A stretch of DNA of 64,000 nucleotides from contig CACBDV010000001.1 in the NCBI GenBank assembly GCA_902538085.1, positions 293,766 to 357,765 of the forward strand. The letters are read 5' to 3'. The translations under genes were made by a program, and so were the position numbers. The first letter of the stretch is position 1, and each line of letters begins with the position of its first letter. Source of the DNA: an uncultured Alphaproteobacteria bacterium. GTDB taxonomy: Bacteria > Pseudomonadota > Alphaproteobacteria > HIMB59. Shown here piece after piece: positions 9,260 to 19,783 of this stretch. A model generated the notes under the pieces. That model saw only the letters and a list, made by a program, of their open reading frames with translations, searched no databases and was not told the DNA's origin.

Positions 9260-10395
9260 AAAAACTAACCTTTACCTCAGTATTCTCACAACTTTTGTTA
9301 TTATTATTCGTAATTGCATGGATTGTTCCAACATTTGGGCTGTTTATCAGCTCTCTAAGAGATAAAGATGTTTTAGCTATAAGTGGGTGGTGGACGTCGT
9401 TTACCACTACTGAGGTCAATGAAATATATCGTACAAAAGGTAAAGAGGATCAAATCAAAGAGGGAGATTACTATTTTATAAAAAGTAATTTATTTGATGA
9501 AAATCAAGTTAAAGAAATTTATCGGTTTGGAATCACCTCAAAGAACATCGATGAATATGAGGTTGGTGAGACCGCATTATTTAAAGATGAAACAGAAATA
9601 ACAGTTTTTGAAAATGGTGATTATATTTGGAAATCAAAAGAAGAATTTAAAAAGAAAAAAGGCAAAAGAATTTTTGTATCAGCTAAGAGCCCTCCAAGTT
9701 TTACACTTGATAATTATAAAGAGGTGCTTCTTAAAGAGGGATTAGGGCAGGCATTTTTAAATACATTTGCAGTGGCGCTTCCTGCAACTTTAATTCCTTT
9801 AATTATTTGTTCTTATTTTGCGTATGCACTTACGTGGATGAAATTTTACGGTAGAGATCTTTTACTAGCTACTATAATAGCCTCTCTTGTTGTTCCGTTG
9901 CAGATGTGCTTAATACCTGTACTAACAATATACAATGACTTTGGGGCATTATTCGGTGTCTCTGCTAAATCTTATCCCGGTATTTGGATGGCACATACGG
10001 GATTTGGTCTTGCATCAACTACTTTTTTATTATGGAATTTTCTAAAAACACTACCTAGCGAAATGATCGAGGCAGCTAGAGTTGATGGAGCGACACATTA
10101 CGATACTTTTATAAAAATAGTAGTACCATTATCAATACCCTCTTTTGCATCGATTTTTATCTTACAATTTTTATGGGTATGGAATGATTTGCTTGTTGGT
10201 TTAGTTTTTTTAGACAAACATCCAAGTGAAATTATTTTAACAGCAAAGTTAAAAGAGCTTCTTGGATCGAGAGGAGAAAATTGGGAAATTTTAACAACAG
10301 GTGCCTTTGTATCAATGACGGTCCCTTTATTTATTTTCTTTTCTCTTCAAAGATATTTTATTAGAGGACTTGTAGCAGGATCAGTAAAAGGCTAA
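9256..10395 (+). CDS. aglG: ABC transporter permease (AglG-like, with large periplasmic insertion)
   Basis: EAARVDGATHYDTFIKIVVPLSIPSF motif; about 110-aa hydrophilic insertion after TM1; overlaps the upstream gene by 4 bp. Confidence 0.85.
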   Translation: MKKLTFTSVFSQLLLLLFVIAWIVPTFGLFISSLRDKDVLAISGWWTSFTTTEVNEIYRTKGKEDQIKEGDYYFIKSNLFDENQVKEIYRFGITSKNIDEYEVGETALFKDETEITVFENGDYIWKSKEEFKKKKGKRIFVSAKSPPSFTLDNYKEVLLKEGLGQAFLNTFAVALPATLIPLIICSYFAYALTWMKFYGRDLLLATIIASLVVPLQMCLIPVLTIYNDFGALFGVSAKSYPGIWMAHTGFGLASTTFLLWNFLKTLPSEMIEAARVDGATHYDTFIKIVVPLSIPSFASIFILQFLWVWNDLLVGLVFLDKHPSEIILTAKLKELLGSRGENWEILTTGAFVSMTVPLFIFFSLQRYFIRGLVAGSVKG

Positions 10396-10415
10396 TGATA
10401 ATAGGTAAATAAATT

Positions 10416-11735
10416 ATGGGAAAAAGAATTGTAATAATAGGAGCAGGAAGCACTAACTTTGGTTTGAAGATAATTGGAGACTTTTATAAGTCTCAAATCC
10501 TTAAGGGATCTACTATCGTTCTCCACGATATAAGGCCCGAGGCAGTTGAAAAAACAAGGAAAATTGCTGAAAATTATAAAGAAAAACTTCAGGTAGACTT
10601 TCAAATTGAAGCTACCACTTCAAGAAAAGAAGCTCTCAAAGGTGCTGATTTTTGTTTAATCTCTATTGAAGTTGGAAATAGATTTGAACTCTGGGAACAA
10701 GATTGGGGGGTACCAGTTGAATATGGTTTTAAACAAATTTATGGAGAAAACGGAGGGCCCGGAGGTCTATTTCATGCTTTAAGAATAATACCGGTGATCA
10801 TAGAAATTTGTGAGGATATAGAAAAGATTTGCCCGAACGCCGTTGTATTTAATTACTCGAACCCCATGCAAAGAATATGTCATGCTCTTACCACAAAATT
10901 TCCAAATCTAAATATAATTGGCTTATGCCATGAAATTCATTCTATGGAAAGACAATTGCCAACGTTGCTCGATACCAACCTCGACAATATAGAATTTAAA
11001 GCAGGAGGGCTAAATCATTTTAGTATCCTATTGGATGTCAAATATAAAGACTCCAAAAAAGATGGATATCCTATTATTCGAGATAAATTTAATAGCTACT
11101 ACTCTAACTTAATTAATGATCATGAGGGTTTTGAGTCAGACCCTGGCGCTGAAAGAGGAGTCTTCTTTGAGTTATTTAAAAAATATTCTTACCTTCCCAT
11201 TACAACAGACAGTCATGTCGGAGAATACATGCAATGGGCTTTCAGCGTGGCTGATCACGAAGGAATTTCAGATTTTTATAAAAAATATAAAAATAGATGT
11301 TTAAATTTTTATGAAGATGACTTTTTGTATGGAAGGTTTTTTGATAATAGCAAACCAAAACTAGATGAGAGAGTTGTGCCAATTATTGAAAGTATTATTG
11401 AGGATGACAATAGACTTGAACATGCAGTAAATATCCCAAATAATAATTTTATTGAATATTTACCAAATGATATTGTAGTAGAAGTGCCAGCTGTTATTAA
11501 CAAAAAAGGCGCGAATGGAAAAAAACTAGATAATTATCCTAAAACATTTGGCGCTCTTTTAAATTCGCAAACAGGAGTCATACAATTAACAACAGAGGCA
11601 ATTTTAAATAAATCAAAACACGGTGCGTATTTAGCTCTTTTGTCAGATCCTATTGTTGATGATGCAATTAAGGCTGAGAAACTCTTAAATACTATGATTA
11701 ATAAACAATCAAAATTTTTAGGATATTTAAACTGA
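10416..11735 (+). CDS. GH4-family NAD-dependent alpha-glucosidase
   Basis: GKRIVIIGAGSTNFG dinucleotide motif, NYSNPMQR, and LCHEI (CHE-type GH4 motif), next to AglEFG/AglK genes. Confidence 0.85.
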   Translation: MGKRIVIIGAGSTNFGLKIIGDFYKSQILKGSTIVLHDIRPEAVEKTRKIAENYKEKLQVDFQIEATTSRKEALKGADFCLISIEVGNRFELWEQDWGVPVEYGFKQIYGENGGPGGLFHALRIIPVIIEICEDIEKICPNAVVFNYSNPMQRICHALTTKFPNLNIIGLCHEIHSMERQLPTLLDTNLDNIEFKAGGLNHFSILLDVKYKDSKKDGYPIIRDKFNSYYSNLINDHEGFESDPGAERGVFFELFKKYSYLPITTDSHVGEYMQWAFSVADHEGISDFYKKYKNRCLNFYEDDFLYGRFFDNSKPKLDERVVPIIESIIEDDNRLEHAVNIPNNNFIEYLPNDIVVEVPAVINKKGANGKKLDNYPKTFGALLNSQTGVIQLTTEAILNKSKHGAYLALLSDPIVDDAIKAEKLLNTMINKQSKFLGYLN

Positions 11736-12811
11736 TGGCAGATATAGAACTCAGCTCAATTAATAAATTCTTTGGAAAAACCCATGTAATAAAGGATTTT
11801 TCACTCAATATTAAAAGTCAATCATTTACAACACTTGTTGGGCCCTCTGGGTGTGGAAAGTCGACATTATTACGGATGATAGCTGGGTTAGAAGAAACTA
11901 ATTCGGGAAAAATATCAATTGGTGGAGAAGAAGTAAATAACCTCCCTCCTAAAGAAAGAAATATTGCCATGGTTTTTCAATCTTATGCTCTTTATCCCCA
12001 TATGACTGTTTTTGATAATATGGCATTTGGACTGAAATTAGAGAAAAGGCCTAAAGATGAAGTTAAAGATAGAGTACATGAGGCTGCAAAAATTTTACAA
12101 ATTGAAGATTATCTTCTAAGAAAGCCTAAACAGCTATCAGGAGGTCAAAGACAAAGAGTTGCTATTGGTAGAGCAATAACTAGAAAACCTAAAGTCTTTT
12201 TATTTGATGAACCTTTATCTAATTTAGATGCCGCTTTAAGAGTTCAAATGAGAATTGAATTAGCAAAATTACATGACCACTTGGATGCAACCATGGTTTA
12301 TGTGACTCATGACCAAACTGAGGCAATGACTTTATCTGATGAGATTGTTGTGTTAGATCAAGGTGAGATTTCTCAACAAGGTAAGCCTATAGAATTATAT
12401 AATAACCCAAAAAATTTATTTGTTGCAGGTTTCATTGGTTCTCCAAAGATGAATTTTGTAAATGCTAAAATTTCATCAATAGATCAAAATAAAGTTGAAA
12501 TTAATATTTTAGGTTCAAAGATTACAATTTCAAAAACAATTAAATCAAATGAAAATACTGATATTATTTTTGGAATTAGACCTGAGGATATAATTATTAC
12601 TGATAGCTCAGATTATGACTTCCAAGGTAAAGCGTTCGTTGTGGAAAAATTAGGCTCCAATACTTTTATTTATTTAGATAATGAAGGTGATCCAATAGTA
12701 GTTGAAGCATCAGGAGATAGTTTAATTAAAGTTGGTGATGATGTTAAAATTAAATTTGATTTAAACAAAACAAATTTGTTCAATTCTAGTAATAAAATAA
12801 GAATTGATTAA
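11735..12811 (+). CDS. aglK: Sugar ABC transporter ATPase (AglK/UgpC/MalK-like)
   Basis: GPSGCGKST, LSGGQRQRVAIGRA, LFDEPLSNLD, YVTHDQTEAM. Confidence 0.9.
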   Translation: MADIELSSINKFFGKTHVIKDFSLNIKSQSFTTLVGPSGCGKSTLLRMIAGLEETNSGKISIGGEEVNNLPPKERNIAMVFQSYALYPHMTVFDNMAFGLKLEKRPKDEVKDRVHEAAKILQIEDYLLRKPKQLSGGQRQRVAIGRAITRKPKVFLFDEPLSNLDAALRVQMRIELAKLHDHLDATMVYVTHDQTEAMTLSDEIVVLDQGEISQQGKPIELYNNPKNLFVAGFIGSPKMNFVNAKISSIDQNKVEINILGSKITISKTIKSNENTDIIFGIRPEDIIITDSSDYDFQGKAFVVEKLGSNTFIYLDNEGDPIVVEASGDSLIKVGDDVKIKFDLNKTNLFNSSNKIRID

Positions 12812-14126
12812 CTTATCTATTCTTCAAGACTTTCCAAAAGATTTTAAATTTGGAGTTGCTACTTCCTCTTATCAGATTGAAGGAACGATGTACGGTAATT
12901 GTGGTAGATCAATTTGGGACGATTTTGCTGAGAGAAAATTAAATGGCATTGATGGAAAACTTGCTTGTAAACATATCGAATATTTCAAAGAGGATATTAA
13001 GCTTATTAAAGAAGCAGGTTTTAAGACCTATCGTTTCTCATTTGCTTGGCCTAGATTATTTCCAGACAACAATAAAGATGTCAATTTAAAGGGTGTGGAT
13101 TTTTACAAGCAATTATTAGAAGAAATAAATAATTCTGGTTTAGAGGCTTTCCCAACAATTTATCATTGGGATCTTCCCATAAGATTTCAAAAAATTAAAG
13201 GTTGGGAAGATCAAGAAGCCTGTAAGCATTTTGGCGATTTATCTTTTTTCATATCAAAAACATTTGGAGATCAATTTAAAAAAATTTCAACCATTAATGA
13301 ACCATGGTGTGTTTCTTGGTTAAGTCATTATTTAGGAGAGCATGCACCAGGTATTAAAAATATCCGATCAGCTGCAAAAACTATGCATAATATTTTATTT
13401 GCGCACTCGCAATCTGTTGAAGCATTAAGGTCATGTAATGATCATCAGATCGGAATAGTTTTAAATAATCAATTTGGTCAACCTATAGATAGTAATGAAG
13501 AAAATATTCAAGCAACAAAACTGTTTGATGAAATTCATAATAGATGGTTTTCCGATGCTATCTTTAAAGGTAAATATCCAGAATTAGCTTTATCCATCCT
13601 AGAAAAATACCTCCCAGAGAATTATAAAACACAATTAGAATTAATATCTTCACCAATTGACTGGATAGGATTGAATTATTACACCCGGTCTTTAATCAAA
13701 TACAAAAAATCAGATAATGGTGTCAATTATGAATGTAATAGTGGGACGCTAAAAAAAACAGATATGGGGTGGGAATTTTATCCTGAGGGATTGAGCTACT
13801 TTATTAAAAGAATTAATAAAGAATACGACAATAATATTCCAATCTATATTACAGAAAATGGGATGGCTAATAATGACAAATTATCTATAGGAAATAGTAT
13901 TAAAGATCATGATAGAATAGAATTTTTCAATATACACTTAAAAGAGGTGTTAGATTGCGTGAATGAAAAATTACCAGTCAAAGGGTATTTTGCTTGGTCT
14001 TTACTTGATAACTATGAGTGGGCCTTTGGTTACTCAAAAAGATTTGGTTTAGTTTTTACTGATTTCCAAAACTTTAAGAGAATACCCAAAAATTCTTATT
14101 ATGAATTTCAAAAATACTTGAAATAA
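12804..14126 (+). CDS. GH1-family beta-glucosidase
   Basis: TTG start; FKFGVATSSYQIEG, TINEPW (acid/base), YITENG (nucleophile), YFAWSLLDNYEWAFGY. Confidence 0.93.
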   Translation: MINLSILQDFPKDFKFGVATSSYQIEGTMYGNCGRSIWDDFAERKLNGIDGKLACKHIEYFKEDIKLIKEAGFKTYRFSFAWPRLFPDNNKDVNLKGVDFYKQLLEEINNSGLEAFPTIYHWDLPIRFQKIKGWEDQEACKHFGDLSFFISKTFGDQFKKISTINEPWCVSWLSHYLGEHAPGIKNIRSAAKTMHNILFAHSQSVEALRSCNDHQIGIVLNNQFGQPIDSNEENIQATKLFDEIHNRWFSDAIFKGKYPELALSILEKYLPENYKTQLELISSPIDWIGLNYYTRSLIKYKKSDNGVNYECNSGTLKKTDMGWEFYPEGLSYFIKRINKEYDNNIPIYITENGMANNDKLSIGNSIKDHDRIEFFNIHLKEVLDCVNEKLPVKGYFAWSLLDNYEWAFGYSKRFGLVFTDFQNFKRIPKNSYYEFQKYLK

Positions 14127-14130
14127 GTGT

Positions 14131-14865
14131 CTACCTTATACTTCTTCCACCATCTACTGGTATAGTTAAACCCGTCATAAAAGATGCACTCTCACTTGCT
14201 AAAAAATATATTACATTGGCCACTTCTTTTGGTTTGCCAACCCTTCCTATGGGATGGTTTTCTCTCATTCTTTTTTGATACTCTTTCAGTGATAAATCTT
14301 TTTTAAAGGAAGCCAACATTGGTGTTTCAATAGCCCCTGGAGCAACAGCGTTTACTCTGATTTTATTTTTTGTTAAATCCAGAGCAAGTGACGCTGTAAA
14401 AGATATTATCGCACTTTTAGAAGTTGCGTATGCCAACATATTTTTTGCTCCTCTAATACTGTTTATTGATGCAACATTTATAATTGAAGAATTTTTAGCT
14501 TTTTTAAGAAAAGGTAAAATATACTTACAAGCAAGAAAGGTGCCTGTTACGTTATTATTGAGATGGTATGACCAATCACTCATAGACGTGGTCTCTAAAT
14601 TTCCACTCAATCTGACACCTGCGCTATTCACTAAGACATCAATTTTTTTAAATTTTTTTTTAATATACAGAGCTAGATTTTCCCAATCCTTATTCTTAGT
14701 AATATCAATGCGATGATATTCAATATCTTTAGTATTTTTGTTATTATTATTTTTAAGGTAAGTACAAATAACTTTGTATCCGTTATCTAAAAAAATTTTA
14801 GATGTACTTTTTCCTATACCTGACTCAGCGCCTGTTATTAAGACAACTCTTTTTTTAGATGTCAA
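14131..14865 (-). CDS. Short-chain dehydrogenase/reductase
   Basis: TGAESGIGKS, NSAG, YATSKSA catalytic Y-x3-K, C-terminal TGLTIPVDGGRSIR. Confidence 0.9.
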   Translation of the reverse strand: MTSKKRVVLITGAESGIGKSTSKIFLDNGYKVICTYLKNNNNKNTKDIEYHRIDITKNKDWENLALYIKKKFKKIDVLVNSAGVRLSGNLETTSMSDWSYHLNNNVTGTFLACKYILPFLKKAKNSSIINVASINSIRGAKNMLAYATSKSAIISFTASLALDLTKNKIRVNAVAPGAIETPMLASFKKDLSLKEYQKRMRENHPIGRVGKPKEVANVIYFLASESASFMTGLTIPVDGGRSIR

Positions 14866-14868
14866 AAA

Positions 14869-16713
14869 TTAAACACCCTTACGCTGTTTGCTTTTTCCAG
14901 ACTCAAAATCCTCAAGGGCACTTTTATTATTATCAGTTATTGGATCTTGTAATGTGGGGCTTTCCCAAAATGCAGTCCCCTCTAACCATTCATAACCATG
15001 AGTTTTAATTGTAATAACATAAGTTTTATCTGAGTCTTTGGCTCTTTTATAGGCTGCCTCTAACTCTGAGGTTGAGCTTACAGTCTCTGCATTAGCTCCC
15101 ATACTTTTAGCGTGATTTTCAAAATCTACAAATTTAAGGTTGGTAGCTCTAGCAGCACGAAGATTACAAATGTATTCTTTTCCTCCTTTAGCTAATTGAA
15201 GGCGATTAATGACCATATGCCCTCCATTATCACATACTATAATAATGAGCTTTTGATCATAGATAACTGAACTATATATATCTGTATTGTTTAATAAGTA
15301 AGAACCATCACCAACAAATACCACTACGTCTTGATCGGGTTTAGCCATTTTAATTCCTAGTGCGCCTGAAATTTCATATCCCATACAACTAAAGCCCCAC
15401 TCAGTTTCAAAGGTATTAAGTTGCTTTGGTTTCCAAACTTGTACAACTTCTCCAACAAGTCCCCCTGCTGCTGTTACTACAATATCACTTGGATCTGAAT
15501 TTCTATAAACTGCACCTACCGCGTGAGCATAGGAGGGTTCCTCTTGATTGGTGGGTCCGCTTTGTTTTTCAACATAAGCATCCCATTCATTCTTTTCCCT
15601 AATTGCTCTTTTATACCAGTCGTCAGGAGCTTTCCAATCACCAAGAGCTTCAGATATTTTCTGAAGACCTACTTTAGCATCGCTTATAACAGGGGTTGCT
15701 AAATGTTTTGTGGTGTCGTATCGAGCTGTATTTACGGAAACTAATTTGAAATTAGGATTTTCAAAATTTGCCCATGAGCCTGTTGTAAAATCTGCAAGCT
15801 TTGTACCAATGGCTAAAGCTAAGTCGGTATCTTTAGATAAACTATTTGATGAGCCTTCTCCTAACGCACCAACCGCACTAATATAATACGGATCATCTTT
15901 AGTCATACAACCAATACCCATTACCGTTGAAGTGACAGGAATGTTATGTTTTTTTGCAAATTTTGAGAGTTCTTGCTCTGCTTCAGAGTAGAGAACACCT
16001 CCTCCTGAAATAATAATAGGTTGTTTTGAGTTTTTTATTTTTTCGACCGCTTGATTGATCTGACTTGGATCTGGATGAACTCTTCTTATCTCGTGTACTT
16101 TTTCTTCGAAAAATACTTCAGGGTAATCAAATGACTCTCCTTGAACATCTTGTGACATTGCAATAGTTGCTGGTCCACAGTCAGAGGGGTCAAGCATAAC
16201 TTGGATAGCCTGAGGAAGAGAAGCAAGAATTTGTTCTGGTCTTGTAATTCTATCGAAATACTTTGAAACAGGTTTAAAAGCATCATTTGCAGTTTCAATA
16301 GGTGAGTTGAAATTTTCAACTTGTTGCAAAACAGGATCAGGAAATCGACTAGCAAAAGTATCTCCTGGTAATAACAATATTGGAAGTCGATTGCTAAGAG
16401 CTACTGCTGCAGCTGTAACCATGTTTGTTGCCCCAGGGCCTACTGATGAGGTGGCAATAAAGATTTGTTTTCTTCTCATGGCTCTAGCATATCCAATACC
16501 AGTCAAAGCCATACTTTGTTCATGATGACCTCTAAAACCAGGAAGGTCAGACTGGAACTCTTCCATTGCTTGGCCTAAACAAGCAACATTACCATGCCCA
16601 TAAATAGCAAATGCTCCTGGGAATAGTGGAGCTTTCTTACCATCAATGATAGTTTTTTGCGCAATTAAATATTTAAACAGTGCGTGAGCACAAGACAATT
16701 TGATGGTTTTCAT
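14869..16713 (-). CDS. iolD: Thiamine-pyrophosphate enzyme, IolD-like (trihydroxycyclohexane-dione hydrolase)
   Basis: MKTIKLSCAHALFKYL..., GHGNVACLGQA, FRGHHEQSMA, GDGSYLLNN TPP motif. Start moved to the ATG at 16713, preceded by GGAGG; the track start at 16818 looks over-extended. Confidence 0.8.
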   Translation of the reverse strand: MKTIKLSCAHALFKYLIAQKTIIDGKKAPLFPGAFAIYGHGNVACLGQAMEEFQSDLPGFRGHHEQSMALTGIGYARAMRRKQIFIATSSVGPGATNMVTAAAVALSNRLPILLLPGDTFASRFPDPVLQQVENFNSPIETANDAFKPVSKYFDRITRPEQILASLPQAIQVMLDPSDCGPATIAMSQDVQGESFDYPEVFFEEKVHEIRRVHPDPSQINQAVEKIKNSKQPIIISGGGVLYSEAEQELSKFAKKHNIPVTSTVMGIGCMTKDDPYYISAVGALGEGSSNSLSKDTDLALAIGTKLADFTTGSWANFENPNFKLVSVNTARYDTTKHLATPVISDAKVGLQKISEALGDWKAPDDWYKRAIREKNEWDAYVEKQSGPTNQEEPSYAHAVGAVYRNSDPSDIVVTAAGGLVGEVVQVWKPKQLNTFETEWGFSCMGYEISGALGIKMAKPDQDVVVFVGDGSYLLNNTDIYSSVIYDQKLIIIVCDNGGHMVINRLQLAKGGKEYICNLRAARATNLKFVDFENHAKSMGANAETVSSTSELEAAYKRAKDSDKTYVITIKTHGYEWLEGTAFWESPTLQDPITDNNKSALEDFESGKSKQRKGV

Positions 16714-16826
16714 TATTCCTCCAAAAAACTTAACCGTTAAAGATATTACACGATAGAAAGATAATTTGAATGAAAAACCTTTTAAAATTCTCACTTTTTT
16801 GACATAACTTTGAATCAAGAGAAAAT

Positions 16827-17789
16827 ATGAAAGTTGCTGTACTAGGTAAAGTTGACCAAAAAGGCTTATCGTTTTTGAAAGAAAACGAATTCAAAGTCAT
16901 TGAAATTGAGAGTTTTGAAATACAAAACTTAAAAGAACAATTAAAAGATGTTGATGGAATTCTATTAAGAACTACAAAACTTGATAAAGAAATTTTAGAA
17001 CATTGTGACAATTTAAAAATCATATCAAGACATGGAGTTGGTTACGATAACGTTGATCTTGATTTTCTCAATGATAATAAAATTGCGCTTTGCATTACAT
17101 CTACTTCTAATGCTGTTAGTGTTGCTGAACATGTATTATCATTTTTCATTTATTTAACAAAAAAATTATCTCTATCAGATAGTTTGGTTAAAGAAGGTAA
17201 TTTTGAAAAAAAATCTGAATTACCCAATTTTTTTGAATTGTATAAAAAGAAAGTACTTATTATTGGTTTTGGTAGAATAGGAAAAGAAGTTGCTAAGAGA
17301 TGTCTCGGATTTGATATGGAAGTATATGTATATGATCCTTTTTTAGATAATGAAATAATAATAAGAAATCAATGTATACCGATTGAGAAAAACCAAGGTT
17401 TAGCTATAGCTGATTTTATTACTATCCATTTACCATTAAATGGAGATACTAAGAACTTTATCTCCCAAACAGAATTAAATCTGATGAGGAAAAACTCTAT
17501 TCTTGTTAACACATCGAGAGGTGGAATCGTTAACGAAAATGACTTATGCATAGCTTTAGATTCAAAAAAAATTCAAGGTGCAGGAATGGATGTGTTTGTA
17601 TCAGAGCCGCCTGAGTCCAATCATCCATTTTTTAAGTTAGATAATATTTTGCTGACACCGCACAACGCTGCATTAACATTAGAATGTAGGGAAAGAATGT
17701 CCTTAGAAGCTTCACAAAATATCGTTTTTTTCTTAAATAACATGAGTGAATTAAATGTCGAAAATTTAGTGAATAAAAAATATTTATAA
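16827..17789 (+). CDS. D-isomer-specific 2-hydroxyacid dehydrogenase (phosphoglycerate dehydrogenase-like)
   Basis: SRHGVGYDNVD, VLIIGFGRIGKEVAKR, NTSRGGIVNE, MDVFVSEPPESNHPF, TPHNAA. Confidence 0.88.
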   Translation: MKVAVLGKVDQKGLSFLKENEFKVIEIESFEIQNLKEQLKDVDGILLRTTKLDKEILEHCDNLKIISRHGVGYDNVDLDFLNDNKIALCITSTSNAVSVAEHVLSFFIYLTKKLSLSDSLVKEGNFEKKSELPNFFELYKKKVLIIGFGRIGKEVAKRCLGFDMEVYVYDPFLDNEIIIRNQCIPIEKNQGLAIADFITIHLPLNGDTKNFISQTELNLMRKNSILVNTSRGGIVNENDLCIALDSKKIQGAGMDVFVSEPPESNHPFFKLDNILLTPHNAALTLECRERMSLEASQNIVFFLNNMSELNVENLVNKKYL

Positions 17790-17792
17790 AAA

Positions 17793-18665
17793 TCAAAAAT
17801 CAGCTAAAAGTTGCTTTAAACCTTGAGTTCCTGTTTTAATTTTATAGAGATTACCGTCAGCACTGTCGTTAATTGGATCTGCTCTTAAAGAGGTCACATA
17901 AAGACATGATAAATCAGAATTTCCAAATGTTACACAAGTAGGTGTGCTAGTAGGGAGATCAATTTTTTCAATGATTTTGCCATTTTTTGTATCAATACAT
18001 ATAATACATTTTCCCCTAACCCTTGCTGACCAATAGTTGTCATCAATATCCAAAGTGGCACCATCTGGTTCTCCAACATCTTTAAAAATCATATTTGACT
18101 CTAATTCATTTAGTTTTTTAAAATCTTGATTGTAGCTAAATTTTTGTATCCGACCAGTTGGGGTGTCTGCAAAATACATAATATTATCCTTTTGAGAGAA
18201 GGCTAGTCCATTAGAGACAGTAATATTTGATAAGAGATGAGTTAAGGACAAGTCTGGAGCAAGTCTGTAAAGATTTGCAATAGGTTTTCTACTTAATTTA
18301 TCTGGATCTTCATTATAAGTCCCAAATACAATTCCACCATATGGATCTACTTTTGCATCATTTATTCGTGTCTTTTTAATACTAACTTCAACGTCACATA
18401 TTTTTTCAAAAGACGAAAAATTTTGATTAGAAATTGCAATAAACTTTGGAAATCCAATTATAAATCCATCTTTTTTTCTTGGTAAAATAAAACCAGCTCT
18501 ATCTGGTAAATTAAATTTAAAACTTTGATTACTCTCATCAAGTTTCCAGATTGTTTTACTTTCGATATCTGTCCAAATTAAGCAATTTTCTTTCGAGTCC
18601 CAAAAACAACTTTCTCCAATATGGTTTTTACAGTCTAGAGCTATTGAAACCTTATTTATATTCAT
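17793..18665 (-). CDS. SMP-30/gluconolactonase/LRE-family protein
   Basis: GESCFWDSKENCLIWTDI, NGLAFSQKDNIMYFADTPTGRI, EPDGATLDIDDNYW, PTCVTFG. Confidence 0.88.
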   Translation of the reverse strand: MNINKVSIALDCKNHIGESCFWDSKENCLIWTDIESKTIWKLDESNQSFKFNLPDRAGFILPRKKDGFIIGFPKFIAISNQNFSSFEKICDVEVSIKKTRINDAKVDPYGGIVFGTYNEDPDKLSRKPIANLYRLAPDLSLTHLLSNITVSNGLAFSQKDNIMYFADTPTGRIQKFSYNQDFKKLNELESNMIFKDVGEPDGATLDIDDNYWSARVRGKCIICIDTKNGKIIEKIDLPTSTPTCVTFGNSDLSCLYVTSLRADPINDSADGNLYKIKTGTQGLKQLLADF

Positions 18666-18700
18666 CTCAAAATAATCTTTATTTAGAACATAGAGAATAG

Positions 18701-19783
18701 TCAGGGTTTAAGAACAAATAAATTTGAGTCCCTTTCATCTGCGATAACATATATAATGCCTTGTTGATCTATCTCTAAATCTCTTACTCTTCCAATTTTA
18801 TCTTTAAAAATTATCTCCTCTTTAACAAATTTATTATCTTTTCTGTGTAAAACAGAAAGGTATTGATATTTTAGTGAAGATACTAAGAGTGAATTTTCCC
18901 ACTCTGGAAAGGCATCTCCATGATAAAACTTAATACCACTAACTGCTATTGATGGCACCCAAATAAAATCAGGTTTTATAAATCCAGGCTCCCACGCATT
19001 ACCGTCACCTATTTTAGTCCCTGAGTAATTGGTTCCACCCCAACCTATTTTTTTCCAACCATAATTTGATCCACTTACAACTTTTCCTATGAAGTCGCCT
19101 CCTTTAGGTCCATGATTAGATATATAAATTGAATTTGTTTGAGGATCCAATGTCATCCCTTGAGGATTTCTAACACCAATTTGGTATAACTCAGGTGACC
19201 AGTTATTGCCTGAAATGAAAGGATTATCATCTGGTAATTCCCCATTTTTGTGAATTCTGATTATGGCACCAATAGAGTTTGAAAAGTCTTGGGCAATCAT
19301 ACCCTTGCCTCTTTCCCCTATACTAGCATAAAGATAATCATCAAGAATTTCTATTCGTGAACCAAAATGCTTACCATTACTGAAGTATGGTAATGCTTCA
19401 TAAATAAGTTGTTCATTTATGAGGATATTGTTTTTAAGCTCAGCGCGATAAATGGCAGTAGTGTATTTACCATTTTTTTTAATAGAACCAGTGACCCATA
19501 TAATATTTTTATCACTTACTATATCTAGAAGTCCTCCTTGTCCATGTTGAACAAAGGGAATTTTATGATCAATTTTTATTTTTGTATAATCATTTGTGTT
19601 AACAAGATAAATTTCACCTGATTTTTGCGTGATCAATAACTGATTTTCCGTCCAGCTCATACCCCAAGGATTGTTTAAAGATACTGGTGTTTTCTCTAAG
19701 GTTATAGAATACGTGTGTGCACTAAAAAATAATAGACAAAATGTAAATAAAAAAGTTTTTTTAAATGAGTTTATTATCTTCAT
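18701..19783 (-). CDS. PQQ-dependent soluble aldose sugar dehydrogenase (YliI-like), secreted
   Basis: Signal peptide; PWGMSW, HGQGGLLDIV, GVRNPQGMTLDPQTNSIYISNHGPKGGD. Confidence 0.85.
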   Translation of the reverse strand: MKIINSFKKTFLFTFCLLFFSAHTYSITLEKTPVSLNNPWGMSWTENQLLITQKSGEIYLVNTNDYTKIKIDHKIPFVQHGQGGLLDIVSDKNIIWVTGSIKKNGKYTTAIYRAELKNNILINEQLIYEALPYFSNGKHFGSRIEILDDYLYASIGERGKGMIAQDFSNSIGAIIRIHKNGELPDDNPFISGNNWSPELYQIGVRNPQGMTLDPQTNSIYISNHGPKGGDFIGKVVSGSNYGWKKIGWGGTNYSGTKIGDGNAWEPGFIKPDFIWVPSIAVSGIKFYHGDAFPEWENSLLVSSLKYQYLSVLHRKDNKFVKEEIIFKDKIGRVRDLEIDQQGIIYVIADERDSNLFVLKP

